A stretch of DNA of 64,000 nucleotides from JANLYC01 sp963815445 (lineage in GTDB: Bacteria > Actinomycetota > Actinomycetes > Propionibacteriales > Nocardioidaceae), in the NCBI GenBank assembly GCA_963815445.1, contig CAWFGV010000005.1:248001-312000 (forward strand). The letters are read 5' to 3'. The notes under the pieces are model-generated. The model made no database searches. It saw only the letters and a program-made list of their open reading frames with translations, and had not been told where the DNA came from. The translations under genes were made by a program, and so were the position numbers. Below are positions 1 to 7,974 of this stretch, piece after piece (position 1 is the stretch's first letter; every line of letters starts with the position of its first letter).

Positions 1-1
1 G

Positions 2-595
2 CCGTCGTTGAGCTTCGAGGAGGCAGCCTGCCTGCCGACGGCCTGGTTGACGGCATACCGGATGCTCTTCACGCACGGTGGGCTGAAGCCGGGTGACAGC
101 GTGCTCGTGCAGGGTGCGGGCGGCGGTGTAGCCACGGCGTTGATCACACTGGCTTCGGCCGCTGGGCTCCGGACGTACGCGACGAGCCGTGACGAGACGA
201 AGCGGAAACGGGCGCTCGAGCTTGGGTCGAGCGAGGTGTTCGAGACCGGCGCCCGGTTGCCACAGCGTGTCGATGCTGTGATGGAGACCGTGGGCGCGGC
301 CACGTGGAGCCATTCGATCAAGGCGTTGCGGCCGGGCGGCACGCTGGTCATCTCCGGTGCGACGTCCGGTAATCAGCCGGACAACGCCGAGCTCACGAGG
401 ATCTTCTTCCTGCAGCTGCGGGTGCAAGGTTCGACGATGGGGACGCGGGCGGAGTTCCAGAGCCTGCTCGACCTCCTGGACGTGTCGGGTGCGCGGCCGC
501 TCATCGACCGGACCCTGCCGCTGCACCGTGCGCGTGACGGGTTCGAGGCGATGCTCGAGGGGGACGTGTTCGGAAAGATCGTGTTCACGGTCTGA
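2..595 (+). CDS. Zinc-type alcohol dehydrogenase / quinone oxidoreductase, 3' part
   Basis: The reading frame is open to the left edge, so the N-terminal catalytic GroES-like domain lies outside the window. What remains is the Rossmann NAD(P)H-binding half of a medium-chain dehydrogenase/reductase. A glycine-rich loop (VQGAGGGVATA) is followed by a helix and acidic/basic cofactor-contact residues, then the typical strand VDAVMETVGAATW and the loop LRPGGTLVISGATSG. The C-terminus (LPLHRARDGFEAMLEGDVFGKIVF) is the standard end of the family. The likely reaction is NAD(P)H-dependent oxidation or reduction of a small alcohol, quinone or enone in the cytoplasm; the substrate cannot be read from this half. 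A short gap separates it from the downstream cupin gene, so the two may be co-transcribed. Confidence 0.85.
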   Translation, partial: PSLSFEEAACLPTAWLTAYRMLFTHGGLKPGDSVLVQGAGGGVATALITLASAAGLRTYATSRDETKRKRALELGSSEVFETGARLPQRVDAVMETVGAATWSHSIKALRPGGTLVISGATSGNQPDNAELTRIFFLQLRVQGSTMGTRAEFQSLLDLLDVSGARPLIDRTLPLHRARDGFEAMLEGDVFGKIVFTV

Positions 596-638
596 CGGGT
601 TCGGGGTCTTGCGCGATCACCGTCGAAGGGAGTCCGGT

Positions 639-1019
639 GTGGACCGAGTACAACGAAGCGACGACGAGTCGTTTGTCTGGGCTGATCTGCACGAGGGGAG
701 CGGGGCGATCCAGGTGCACCGCTACTTCGAACGGGCGTTGCCGTGGCCGGTCGAGCTGGAGACGTGGGACATCCCGGTCGGCGGATCCGAAGGCGTACAC
801 CGGCATGGCGACCACGACCCGGACGGGTACGCCGGGACGCGCGAGTGCTACCTCGTCATCGACGGGACCGGCAGCGTCACGATGGGGGCGGAGCATATCG
901 AGGTCGGCCCCGGTGACGCGGTCCTGGTCGATCCGCTGACCGACCGCGGCGTGGTCAACACCGGTGATCGCACGTTGCGTCTGGTGACCCTTCGGGATCC
1001 GCCGACCACCAGCCGGTGA
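639..1019 (+). CDS. Small cupin-domain protein
   Basis: A 126-residue protein starting at GTG, with GAAGGGAG six to seven bases upstream as ribosome binding site. The single cupin barrel is seen in VHRHGDHD (His-x-His metal ligands), then GTRECYLVIDGTGSV with the conserved Glu, then IEVGPGDAVLVDP. The usual second-motif His is not obvious, because the corresponding place reads DRGVVNTGD. Cupins of this size are typically metal-binding isomerases, dioxygenases or small-molecule sensors; the role here is unknown. It follows the oxidoreductase in the same direction and ends about 90 bases before the palindrome at 1108, which can act as its terminator. Confidence 0.75.
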   Translation: MDRVQRSDDESFVWADLHEGSGAIQVHRYFERALPWPVELETWDIPVGGSEGVHRHGDHDPDGYAGTRECYLVIDGTGSVTMGAEHIEVGPGDAVLVDPLTDRGVVNTGDRTLRLVTLRDPPTTSR

Positions 1020-1107
1020 GCGGATCGGGTCGACCCTCGTGGCGACCGGGTCGTCATACGGCCCACTGCATCAGGTGGTGAGCGAGGCAGAAACCTGGTT
1101 CCCCACG

Positions 1108-1157
1108 CGCGTTTGCCTTGTTCACAAGCCACCTGGCTTGTGAACAAGGCAAACGCG
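1108..1157. repeat. Palindromic repeat family 1, copy A (bidirectional terminator-like)
   Basis: A 50-bp inverted repeat with a 24-bp perfect stem and only CC unpaired at the centre. Arms read CGCGTTTGCCTTGTTC and continue ACAAGCC toward the centre. It lies between the convergent ends of the cupin gene and the DUF6104 gene, and can terminate both. Two more copies lie at 52567-52614 and 60728-60773. There is no long T tract. Confidence 0.85.
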
Positions 1158-1197
1158 GAGGGCCAGGTCAAGAAAAGTGAGCGCGTGCGTGAGTGGG

Positions 1198-1383
1198 TCA
1201 GTCGGGGTCGAGATCGTCGTCGTCGAGACGGGCGAGCCAGGTGGCGAGGCGTTCGACGGGGATCTCGAACTCCGGGTTGAGGTCCACGAACTCCTGCAGC
1301 CGCTCGGCAAGCCAGGCCAGCGTGACGTCCTCGTCGCCACGACGCTTGACCAACTCTTCGATCCCGCGGTCGGTGAAGTACAC
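1198..1383 (-). CDS. DUF6104 family small protein
   Basis: A 61-residue acidic protein beginning MYFTDRGIEELVKRRGDEDV, with LAERLQEFVDLNPEFE in the middle and a run of Asp at the C-terminus. I recognise this as the short actinobacterial family found next to kgd; its function is not known to me. It lies 147 bases downstream of kgd on the same strand. That intergenic gap holds two tandem copies of a 48-bp repeat, so coupling to kgd is uncertain. No signal peptide, membrane segment or metal motif is visible. Confidence 0.75.
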   Translation of the reverse strand: MYFTDRGIEELVKRRGDEDVTLAWLAERLQEFVDLNPEFEIPVERLATWLARLDDDDLDPD

Positions 1384-1415
1384 CAGTCCTCCAGTCCTCG
1401 CTAAGTTTCTTCATT

Positions 1416-1521
1416 GGTGGCAGCCTGGGGGCCGTCAACGCGTGCAGGCTCGCGCCGGACGCCGAACTCCTTCGGTGGCAGCCTGGGGCCGTCACCGCGT
1501 GCAGGCTCGCGCCGTACGCCG
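1416..1521. repeat. Two tandem copies of a 48-bp repeat between kgd and the DUF6104 gene
   Basis: Copy 1 spans 1416-1463 and copy 2 spans 1474-1521. Both begin GGTGGCAGCCTGGGG and end GCAGGCTCGCGCCG-ACGCCG, differing at only a few positions. Each contains a small inverted pair AGCCT / AGGCT. The repeat fills the gap downstream of the kgd stop, so transcript end formation or processing is the natural guess. I found no further copy in this window. Confidence 0.75.
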
Positions 1522-1530
1522 GGACGGCCC

Positions 1531-4500
1531 TCAGCCGAAAGCACCGTCGAGCAATGCCTGTAGCTCGTGCTGGTGGACCGATGTCTGGCCGACGGACGGC
1601 GCAGCGGACTCCGCGCGGGAGACCCGGTTGAACGGGATGTCGCCCAGCTCCGGCGCCAGGTTGAGCTTCATGTGCGGCCACGGGCCCATGTTGGCGGGCT
1701 CGTCCTGCACCCAGCGGATCTCGCGCACGTTGGGATACTTCGCCAGCTCGGCCGTCACCTCGTCGACAGGACGGGGGTAGAGCTGCTCGAGGCGGGCGAT
1801 CGCCGTCCGGCCCTGGTCGTCGTCGCGGCGTGCACGCTCGGCGAGCAGGTCCCAGCAGATCCGACCTGAGCACAAGATGAGTCGCTCGACCTTCGACGGG
1901 TCGGCGGAGTCGTCGCCGATCAGCGGCTGGAACGTGCCCGTCGTGAAGTCCGCCGGCTGCGACGCCGCGTCCTTGCGTCGCATCATCGACTTCGGCGTGA
2001 AGACGATCATGGGGCGGTGCGCGCGGCCGAGCGAGTGCTGGCGAAGCAGGTGGAAGTAGCTCGCCGGGGTCGACGGCTGCGCCACCGTGAACGCGTCACC
2101 GGCGGCGAGGGTGAGGAACCGTTCGATGCGGGCGGAGGAGTGATCGGGACCCTGTCCCTCGTAGCCGTGCGGGAGGAGCAGCACCACGCCCGACTGCTGT
2201 TGCCACTTCGCCTCACCGGCGGAGATGAACTCGTCGATGACGGTCTGGGCACCGTTCACGAAATCGCCGAACTGAGCCTCCCAGAGCGTGAGCGCCTCGG
2301 GACGAGCCACCGAGTAGCCGTACTCGAAGCCCATCGCGGCGTACTCGGACAGCAGCGAGTCGTAGATGTAGAACTGGGCCTGGTCCGACGAGAGGTTCTG
2401 CAGCGGGGTCCACTCCGCGGCGTTCCGACGGTCGATGATCGTGGCGAACCGGCTGACGAACGTACCGCGGCGGGAGTCCTGCCCAGCCAGCCGCACCGGC
2501 CGACCCTGCAGCAGCAGAGACCCGAAGGCCAAGATCTCGCCCGTGCCCCAGTCGATCGGGCCCTCGGTGATCGATGCGGCGCGGCGCTGCAGCTGCGGCA
2601 GCACCTTTGGGTGCACGGTGAAGCCGTCCGGCGGCGTGACGTGTGCCTCGGCGATCCGCTTGAGGATCTCGGGCGTGACCGCGGTGTCCGCACTGCCCGA
2701 GGCCGCACCCTTCGTCGGATAGTCGGGCACGGTGACGTAGTCGACGGGCTCGTCGTCGCTGCTGGCGTCGCGCACCTCGGCGAAGACGCGCTCGAGCTGC
2801 TGCTGGTAGTCCTTCAGCGCCTGCTCGGCCTCTTCGACGGTGATGTCGCCACGACCGATCAGGGCCTCGGTGTACAGCTTGCGCACCGAGCGCTTCTTCT
2901 CGATCAGGTCGTACATCAGCGGCTGTGTGTACGACGGGTCGTCTCCCTCGTTGTGGCCGCGCCGGCGGTAGCACACCAGATCGATCACGACGTCCTTCTT
3001 GAACGCCTGCCGGTACTCGAACGCCAGTTGCGCCACACGGATGCATGCCTCGGGGTCATCGGCGTTCACGTGGAAGATCGGCGCCTGCACCATGCGGGCG
3101 ACGTCGGTGCAGTACAGCGACGAGCGCGACGACGACGGCGAGGTGGTGAAGCCCACCTGGTTGTTGACGACGACGTGGATCGTGCCGCCGGTCCGGTAGC
3201 CACGCAGCTGCGAGAGGTTGAGCGTCTCGGCCACGACACCTTGACCGGCGAACGCCGCGTCCCCGTGCACGAGCAGCGGCAGGACCGGGAAGGCGGCACC
3301 CTGGTTGAGCAAGTCCTGCTTGGCCCGCACGATGCCCTCGAGCACCGGGTCCACCGCTTCGAGGTGAGACGGGTTGGCGGCCACCGAGACCTTGATGATG
3401 CTGCCGTTGCCCGACACGAACTCGCCCTCGGCACCGAGGTGGTACTTCACGTCACCAGAACCCTGGACCGTGCGCGGGTCGATGTTGCCCTCGAACTCGC
3501 GGAAGATCTGGGAGTACCGCTTGCCGACGATGTTGGCGAGCACGTTGAGACGACCGCGGTGCGCCATCCCGATGGTGACCTCGTCGAGCGAGTGGTCGGC
3601 GGCCGCCTCACAGATCTCGTCGATGAGCGGGATGGTGGTCTCGCCGCCCTCGAGGCTGAATCGCTTCTGCCCGACGAACTTGGTCTGCAGGAACGTCTCG
3701 AAGGCCTCGGCCTGGTTGAGCTTGTGCAGGATGCGCAGCTGCTCCTCGCGCGGCGGCTTCTTGTGCGGACGCTCGACCCGCTCCTGGATCCACCGACGCT
3801 GGTCGGGGTCCTGGATGTGCATGTACTCGATGCCGGTCGTGCGGCAGTAGGAGTCCCGCAGGATGCCGAGGATGTGCCGAAGCTTCATGAAGCGCTCGCC
3901 GCCGAAGTTTCCGGTGGCGAACTCGCGGTCGAGGTCCCAGAGGGTCAGCCCATGGGTGCCGACGTCGAGGTCGGGGTGGCTGCGCTGCTGGTACTCGAGC
4001 GGGTCGGTGTCGGCCATGATGTGCCCGCGCACACGGTAGGCATGGATCATCTCGAGGATGCGGGCCTGCTTGCTGACCTCGTCCTCGTGGCTGGCTGAGA
4101 TGTCGGAAGCCCACCGGATGGGCTCGTACGGGATGCGCAGCGCCCGGAAGATCTCGTCATAGAAGCCGTCCTCACCGAGGAGCAGACCGTGCAGGATGCG
4201 CAGGAAGTCGCCGGACTGGGCACCCTGGATGACCCGGTGGTCGTACGTCGACGTGAGGGTCATGATCTTGCTGATCGCGTTGCGGCTCAGCGTCTCGTCA
4301 GACGCCCCCTGGTACTCCGGCGGGAAGTTCATGGCACCGACACCGACAATGCAGCCCTGCCCCGACATCAACCGCGGAACGGAGTGGTTGGTGCCGATCG
4401 TGCCGGGGTTGGTCAGGGTGATCGTCGTGCCCTGGAAGTCGGCGACCGTGAGCTTGTTGTCGCGCGCCCGTCGGACGATGTCCTCATACGCCGACCAGAA

Positions 4501-5379
4501 CTCTGCGAACGACATGTCCTCAGCGGCTTTGATGGACGGCACCAACAGCTGACGCGACCCGTCCGGGCGCTGGATGTCGATCGCGAGCCCGATGTTGATG
4601 TGGTGCGGCTTGACGAGGTTGGGCTTGCCGTCGACGACCTCGAAGCCGTAGTTCATCTCCGGCGCCGAACGCAGCGCCCGCGCGAGAGCGAAGCCGATGA
4701 TGTGAGTGAAGGACACCTTGCCGCCGCGGGCGCGGGCGAGATGGTTGTTGATGACGACGCGGTTGTCGATCAGCAGCTTGACCGGAACCGTGCGGACGCT
4801 CGTGGCGGTGGGGACGGTGAGGCTGACGTCCATGTTGGTGACCGTCCGGGCCGAGGCGCCACGCAGCACCACGTGATCGGGTTCGGCGGCGGCATCTGCG
4901 GCAGCCGACTCCTCCGGTTCCTTGGGAACGGGGCGGACGACCGGCTGGGCGGTTGCTGGTGCGGTGGCTGGAGTCGCCTTGTCGCTGGTCGTGGACGGAC
5001 TTGCCGACGACGCGGCCGCAGAACCCGTCGTCGCAGCCGGGCTGGGGCTCGGGGCCGTGGCCTTGGGGGTCGGCGCAGGACCCGGCGCCGAAACGGGCTG
5101 GGACTTTGGCTTGACGTCTGTCGTGGCTGTGCCCGTGGCGGGGTTCTCCCGGTCGCTCACTGGGTCGGCACTCCCGTTGACCGCCGCAGACCCGTCACTG
5201 GCAGCGCCGTGCCTGGCCTCGAACAGCTGTTGCCACGCCTCGTCCACGGACGAGGGATCGTCGACATAACGGTCGTACATCTCGTCGACCAGCCACTCAT
5301 TGGCCCCGAAGTCAGTGCCGGAGCTGCCGGGGGTCTTGTGTGCGGTTGACGTCGATCCGTCTTGCGGGGATTGTGACAC
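1531..5379 (-). CDS. kgd: Multifunctional 2-oxoglutarate metabolism enzyme (2-oxoglutarate decarboxylase/dehydrogenase E1 fused to E2 succinyltransferase)
   Basis: A 1282-residue protein with the actinobacterial KGD/SucA architecture. Order: a short E1-type N-terminus (GANEWLVDEMYDRYVDDP); a Pro/Ala/Thr-rich linker, about residues 65-165; an E2 acyltransferase domain with the catalytic stretch YDHRVIQGAQSGDF near residue 380; and the ThDP-dependent E1 dehydrogenase, which includes GDAAFAGQGVVAETLNLSQ near residue 703. No lipoyl domain precedes the E2 core, as usual for this fusion, which works with the pyruvate dehydrogenase lipoyl carrier. The role is 2-oxoglutarate to succinyl-CoA in the TCA cycle, with alternative decarboxylase and carboligase activities known for the family. 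The GTG start has a purine-rich site (GAAGAGGCGAAAG) upstream. It is divergent from the lipoprotein gene at 5596. Confidence 0.97.
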   Translation of the reverse strand: MSQSPQDGSTSTAHKTPGSSGTDFGANEWLVDEMYDRYVDDPSSVDEAWQQLFEARHGAASDGSAAVNGSADPVSDRENPATGTATTDVKPKSQPVSAPGPAPTPKATAPSPSPAATTGSAAASSASPSTTSDKATPATAPATAQPVVRPVPKEPEESAAADAAAEPDHVVLRGASARTVTNMDVSLTVPTATSVRTVPVKLLIDNRVVINNHLARARGGKVSFTHIIGFALARALRSAPEMNYGFEVVDGKPNLVKPHHINIGLAIDIQRPDGSRQLLVPSIKAAEDMSFAEFWSAYEDIVRRARDNKLTVADFQGTTITLTNPGTIGTNHSVPRLMSGQGCIVGVGAMNFPPEYQGASDETLSRNAISKIMTLTSTYDHRVIQGAQSGDFLRILHGLLLGEDGFYDEIFRALRIPYEPIRWASDISASHEDEVSKQARILEMIHAYRVRGHIMADTDPLEYQQRSHPDLDVGTHGLTLWDLDREFATGNFGGERFMKLRHILGILRDSYCRTTGIEYMHIQDPDQRRWIQERVERPHKKPPREEQLRILHKLNQAEAFETFLQTKFVGQKRFSLEGGETTIPLIDEICEAAADHSLDEVTIGMAHRGRLNVLANIVGKRYSQIFREFEGNIDPRTVQGSGDVKYHLGAEGEFVSGNGSIIKVSVAANPSHLEAVDPVLEGIVRAKQDLLNQGAAFPVLPLLVHGDAAFAGQGVVAETLNLSQLRGYRTGGTIHVVVNNQVGFTTSPSSSRSSLYCTDVARMVQAPIFHVNADDPEACIRVAQLAFEYRQAFKKDVVIDLVCYRRRGHNEGDDPSYTQPLMYDLIEKKRSVRKLYTEALIGRGDITVEEAEQALKDYQQQLERVFAEVRDASSDDEPVDYVTVPDYPTKGAASGSADTAVTPEILKRIAEAHVTPPDGFTVHPKVLPQLQRRAASITEGPIDWGTGEILAFGSLLLQGRPVRLAGQDSRRGTFVSRFATIIDRRNAAEWTPLQNLSSDQAQFYIYDSLLSEYAAMGFEYGYSVARPEALTLWEAQFGDFVNGAQTVIDEFISAGEAKWQQQSGVVLLLPHGYEGQGPDHSSARIERFLTLAAGDAFTVAQPSTPASYFHLLRQHSLGRAHRPMIVFTPKSMMRRKDAASQPADFTTGTFQPLIGDDSADPSKVERLILCSGRICWDLLAERARRDDDQGRTAIARLEQLYPRPVDEVTAELAKYPNVREIRWVQDEPANMGPWPHMKLNLAPELGDIPFNRVSRAESAAPSVGQTSVHQHELQALLDGAFG

Positions 5380-5595
5380 GGCCTGACTTTCGCCTCTTCC
5401 GCTGCAGCGCTGTGGTGGGTCGACTCCCAGGCTATCCCTCGCCTGCGCGTTCGCGCAGGCTGGCCGTCGCCTCGTCGTGTTGCCGTGGTCACACCGAGTC
5501 GGCCGCAGCGATCAGGTGACGTCTCAAGACATGATCAGCCTTGCGTCGAGCGTGGCCGGTTGAGATGCGCGTCCACATTGTGCATGCTCGACCCG

Positions 5596-6246
5596 ATGCA
5601 CCTCACCGCCTCTTCGCGAGCACCTCGCCTGGTGCAGGTCGCCATGGTCACGACAGTGCTCGCAATGCTGCTCGCGTCGTGCACCCACGACGACGCCGCT
5701 CCGACGCCCTCGACGGGGTCGTCGACGAGCGATGCGGCCACGACCGCCGGAGCCCCCACGCTCGAGAAGTCCAACGCCAGGTTCAAGGTGGGGATCGCGC
5801 AGATGCGCGGCGGCGTCAAGAAGAGCAAGCGTGCCTGGATCACCCGCAAGATCGCCAAGCCGATCAAGGGCTGGATGGACGCTGCCTACCTGGAGGGGAG
5901 CTTTCCCCGCTCGGGACGGACGTCCTACCACAAGTCGACCTTCGCCGGCTGGACAGATCAGGCTGCCCGGCTGGCGTTGCGGGACAGAGGCGTCACCACG
6001 AACGCTGCGATCAGCGACAAGGTCGTGCGGGTCGTTGCCGATGAGCGATCGGCGCGGTTGTTCGTGTTTGCCATGGGCGGACTGACCGGTGGGGCGACTG
6101 CCCGCGTCCACCTCAAGATGACGGTTGAACAGAAGAGCGGGGTCCGGAGGACCTTCGTGGTCGCCGGACAGCTGCAGCTGACAAGGAAGGCCGACCGTTG
6201 GCGGATCTTTGGGTACGACCTGCGTCGGACGGCGGTGCACCGTTGA
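5596..6246 (+). CDS. Predicted lipoprotein of unknown function, coupled to an LCP gene
   Basis: The chosen ATG gives a 216-residue protein with a clean lipoprotein signal: Arg at 8 and 11, a hydrophobic stretch VAMVTTVLAMLLAS, and the lipobox Cys at residue 29. An in-frame ATG twelve bases upstream (5584) is equally possible; no strong ribosome binding site is seen for either. A Ser/Thr/Ala linker (residues 35-57) leads to a basic globular domain of about 155 residues, with KVGIAQMRGGVKKSK and repeated beta-strand-like segments toward the end. I do not recognise the domain. The stop overlaps the TTG start of the LCP enzyme gene, so the two products are probably made together and both face the outer side of the membrane. 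A cell-wall role is inferred from this partner only. Confidence 0.7.
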   Translation: MHLTASSRAPRLVQVAMVTTVLAMLLASCTHDDAAPTPSTGSSTSDAATTAGAPTLEKSNARFKVGIAQMRGGVKKSKRAWITRKIAKPIKGWMDAAYLEGSFPRSGRTSYHKSTFAGWTDQAARLALRDRGVTTNAAISDKVVRVVADERSARLFVFAMGGLTGGATARVHLKMTVEQKSGVRRTFVVAGQLQLTRKADRWRIFGYDLRRTAVHR

Positions 6247-7202
6247 CCTGGCTCACGAAGTTCAACCACCGCTCCCCTCGTGGGGTCGGCCCCGGTCGCC
6301 CGGTCGTCGCACTGCGACGAGTCCGCCGGCTGGCCGTGTTCGGCATCCTGCTGGCCCTGCTGGGGATCGTGGTCCCGAACTCAGGACACGAGGAAGCGAG
6401 GTTCGCGCTGATCAAGCTCAACCAGGTGCACGGTGTCGACGCAGCCGACCACGTCGTCTGGATCCTCGCGCTGGGCTCTGACGCCCGTCCCGGTCAGCCA
6501 TTCCTCGGCAGCCGTTCCGACGCCATCCAGCTCGTCGGAATCAACGCGAAGACCCACCATGCGGTGACCATCGGGGTCCCTCGTGACTCCTACGTGGACA
6601 TCCCCGGGCACGGCCGCGACAAGATCAACGCCGCCATGGTCTACGGCGGTCCCCAGGCGACGGCCGCCGCAGTGGCCAATCTGGTCGGCATCCGCCCGGA
6701 CTATGTCTTCGTCACCAGCTTCAAGGGCATGATCCGGATGGTCGGAGGCATCAACGGCATTCGCGTCAAAGTCACGTTCAACATGAACGACCAGGGTCAG
6801 GTCTTCCACCCCGGGATGACCGAGCTGTCGGGCGTCGAAGCACTGGCGTTCTCCCGCATCCGCCACGGGCTGCCTCGCGGGGACTTCGACCGGTCGTACG
6901 ACCAGGGCCAAGTGCTCAAGGGCGGACTCGCCACCGTGAAGACCAAGTCGGCGCGCAAGGGCTTTTTCGAGCGGGCGCTCGAGCGGTTCGCGCGCTACAC
7001 AGACACGAATCTGGGACCGGTCGAGCTGTACCGGCTCGCGCAGACCGTCCTGCAGGTCAACCCCAAGCTGGTGCGGACCTGTGTGCTGAACGGTGGCATC
7101 GGGACCGCCGGCGCCGCGAGTGTGGTGTTCCCGAACGTCGCAGCGGCGCACGCGCTGGGTCGCGACGTCCGGCACGATGCGACGGTGAACCGGTCCTGCT
7201 GA
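6243..7202 (+). CDS. LCP (LytR-CpsA-Psr) family cell-envelope glycopolymer ligase
   Basis: From the TTG start that overlaps the lipoprotein stop (TTGA), the protein has 319 residues. A basic N-terminus and one membrane segment (RRLAVFGILLALLGIVV) are followed by an extracellular LCP domain. Family signatures are visible: LALGSDARPG, GSRSDAIQLVGI (the Arg and Asp that handle the pyrophosphate lipid), GVPRDSYVDIP, KINAAMVYGG, GMTELSGVEALAFSRIRHG and DFDRSYDQ. LCP enzymes transfer polyprenyl-diphosphate-linked glycopolymers to peptidoglycan or arabinogalactan-like acceptors. A longer in-frame TTG start at 6198 exists inside the upstream gene but is unlikely. The next gene is convergent. Confidence 0.9.
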   Translation: MTWLTKFNHRSPRGVGPGRPVVALRRVRRLAVFGILLALLGIVVPNSGHEEARFALIKLNQVHGVDAADHVVWILALGSDARPGQPFLGSRSDAIQLVGINAKTHHAVTIGVPRDSYVDIPGHGRDKINAAMVYGGPQATAAAVANLVGIRPDYVFVTSFKGMIRMVGGINGIRVKVTFNMNDQGQVFHPGMTELSGVEALAFSRIRHGLPRGDFDRSYDQGQVLKGGLATVKTKSARKGFFERALERFARYTDTNLGPVELYRLAQTVLQVNPKLVRTCVLNGGIGTAGAASVVFPNVAAAHALGRDVRHDATVNRSC

Positions 7203-7243
7203 CTGGGAGTCCAGCGAGGGGTCGTTGCGGCGGGAGCTCCGCC

Positions 7244-7648
7244 TCAGTTGTGGCGGTCGCGGCGCCGACGAACGAACTTCAGCGCTGACCAGGTCTCGTC
7301 AACAGCGGCGACCTTGACATCGACCATGCCGGCGGCGAGACCGATCGCCCGGACCACGTTCTCGTCCAGGTCGGTCTGCTGTCCGGAGCTGCGCTTCGGC
7401 CACGACACCCAGACCATTCCATCCATGGCCGTGTGCTCGATCAGACTGTCGATGCGACGTTCCAGGCGCGCGCGGTCCAGGCAGAAGGTCCAGCAGATGT
7501 CGACGGGGCCTCCGACGATACGACGGGCGACCGCCACGCGCGGCGGCCAGCGCAGGTCGACGTCGTCAGGCTCGTTGTCGAGGCAGACCCGGTGTCCCTC
7601 GCGGACGCCGATCTTGCGCATCAGCGGCGTCCCTGAATATCCCGCCAT
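7244..7648 (-). CDS. DUF3052 family protein
   Basis: A 134-residue protein whose N-terminus MAGYSGTPLMRKIGV is diagnostic for DUF3052. The start is fixed by a perfect AGGAGGT site nine bases upstream; the longer in-frame reading upstream of this is not supported. It has a compact alpha/beta pattern with conserved tryptophans (ICWTFCLD, MVWVSWPKRSSG) and a basic C-terminus. The family is usual in actinobacteria and often sits beside the pyruvate dehydrogenase gene aceE; that neighbour is absent here. The molecular function is not established to my knowledge. It is convergent with the LCP gene. Confidence 0.88.
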   Translation of the reverse strand: MAGYSGTPLMRKIGVREGHRVCLDNEPDDVDLRWPPRVAVARRIVGGPVDICWTFCLDRARLERRIDSLIEHTAMDGMVWVSWPKRSSGQQTDLDENVVRAIGLAAGMVDVKVAAVDETWSALKFVRRRRDRHN

Positions 7649-7974
7649 CGACGTACCTCCTCGTATGCCGTCCGGGTGCGTGCCGTCCGGGCAGCGCGAC
7701 CCGAAGCAGGATCCAGTATCCGGGAGATCGCAGCAGGGTGTCGGCACAGCCGGCCACGACGCGTCCACCCGGTCGGAGGCAGCCGTCCCCCGCTTTCATC
7801 CGGCGTCCCGAGAGGGGACGGCTCGGTCGGTCGGAGCCCACATGGCCAACCCTTTCGCCCGGGTGTCGACTCACCGTGATGACGTGTACACCACGCAAAC
7901 GTCCCAACGAGCCACGCAGCGCGAGGTCACGGTCCGATTCGCGACCCTGCTTCAGCGCCGACTAGGATCAGGCC
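7649..7974. other. Intergenic region between the divergent DUF3052 and gtrA-like genes
   Basis: These 326 bases have no convincing gene. On the DUF3052 side there is an 11-bp direct repeat TGCCGTCCGGG (7666-7676 and 7681-7691, 15 bases apart), just upstream of the ribosome binding site, in a position suited to an operator. The right end holds the leaderless-type -10 box of the gtrA-like gene. Nothing else stands out. Confidence 0.5.
7963..7968 (+). promoter_or_regulatory. Leaderless-type -10 box of the gtrA-like gene
   Basis: TAGGAT lies six bases before the ATG at 7975. This matches the TANNNT-N6-start pattern typical of actinobacterial leaderless transcripts. No clear -35 is seen. Confidence 0.5.

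Noticed and set aside
2017..4098. A long plus-strand open frame (693 codons) inside kgd
   Set aside because: It is antisense to the well-conserved kgd and has no family motifs; long shadow frames are expected at this GC content.
5485..5595. A longer N-terminus for the lipoprotein
   Set aside because: The extra residues precede a complete lipoprotein signal peptide and lie in the divergent promoter region.
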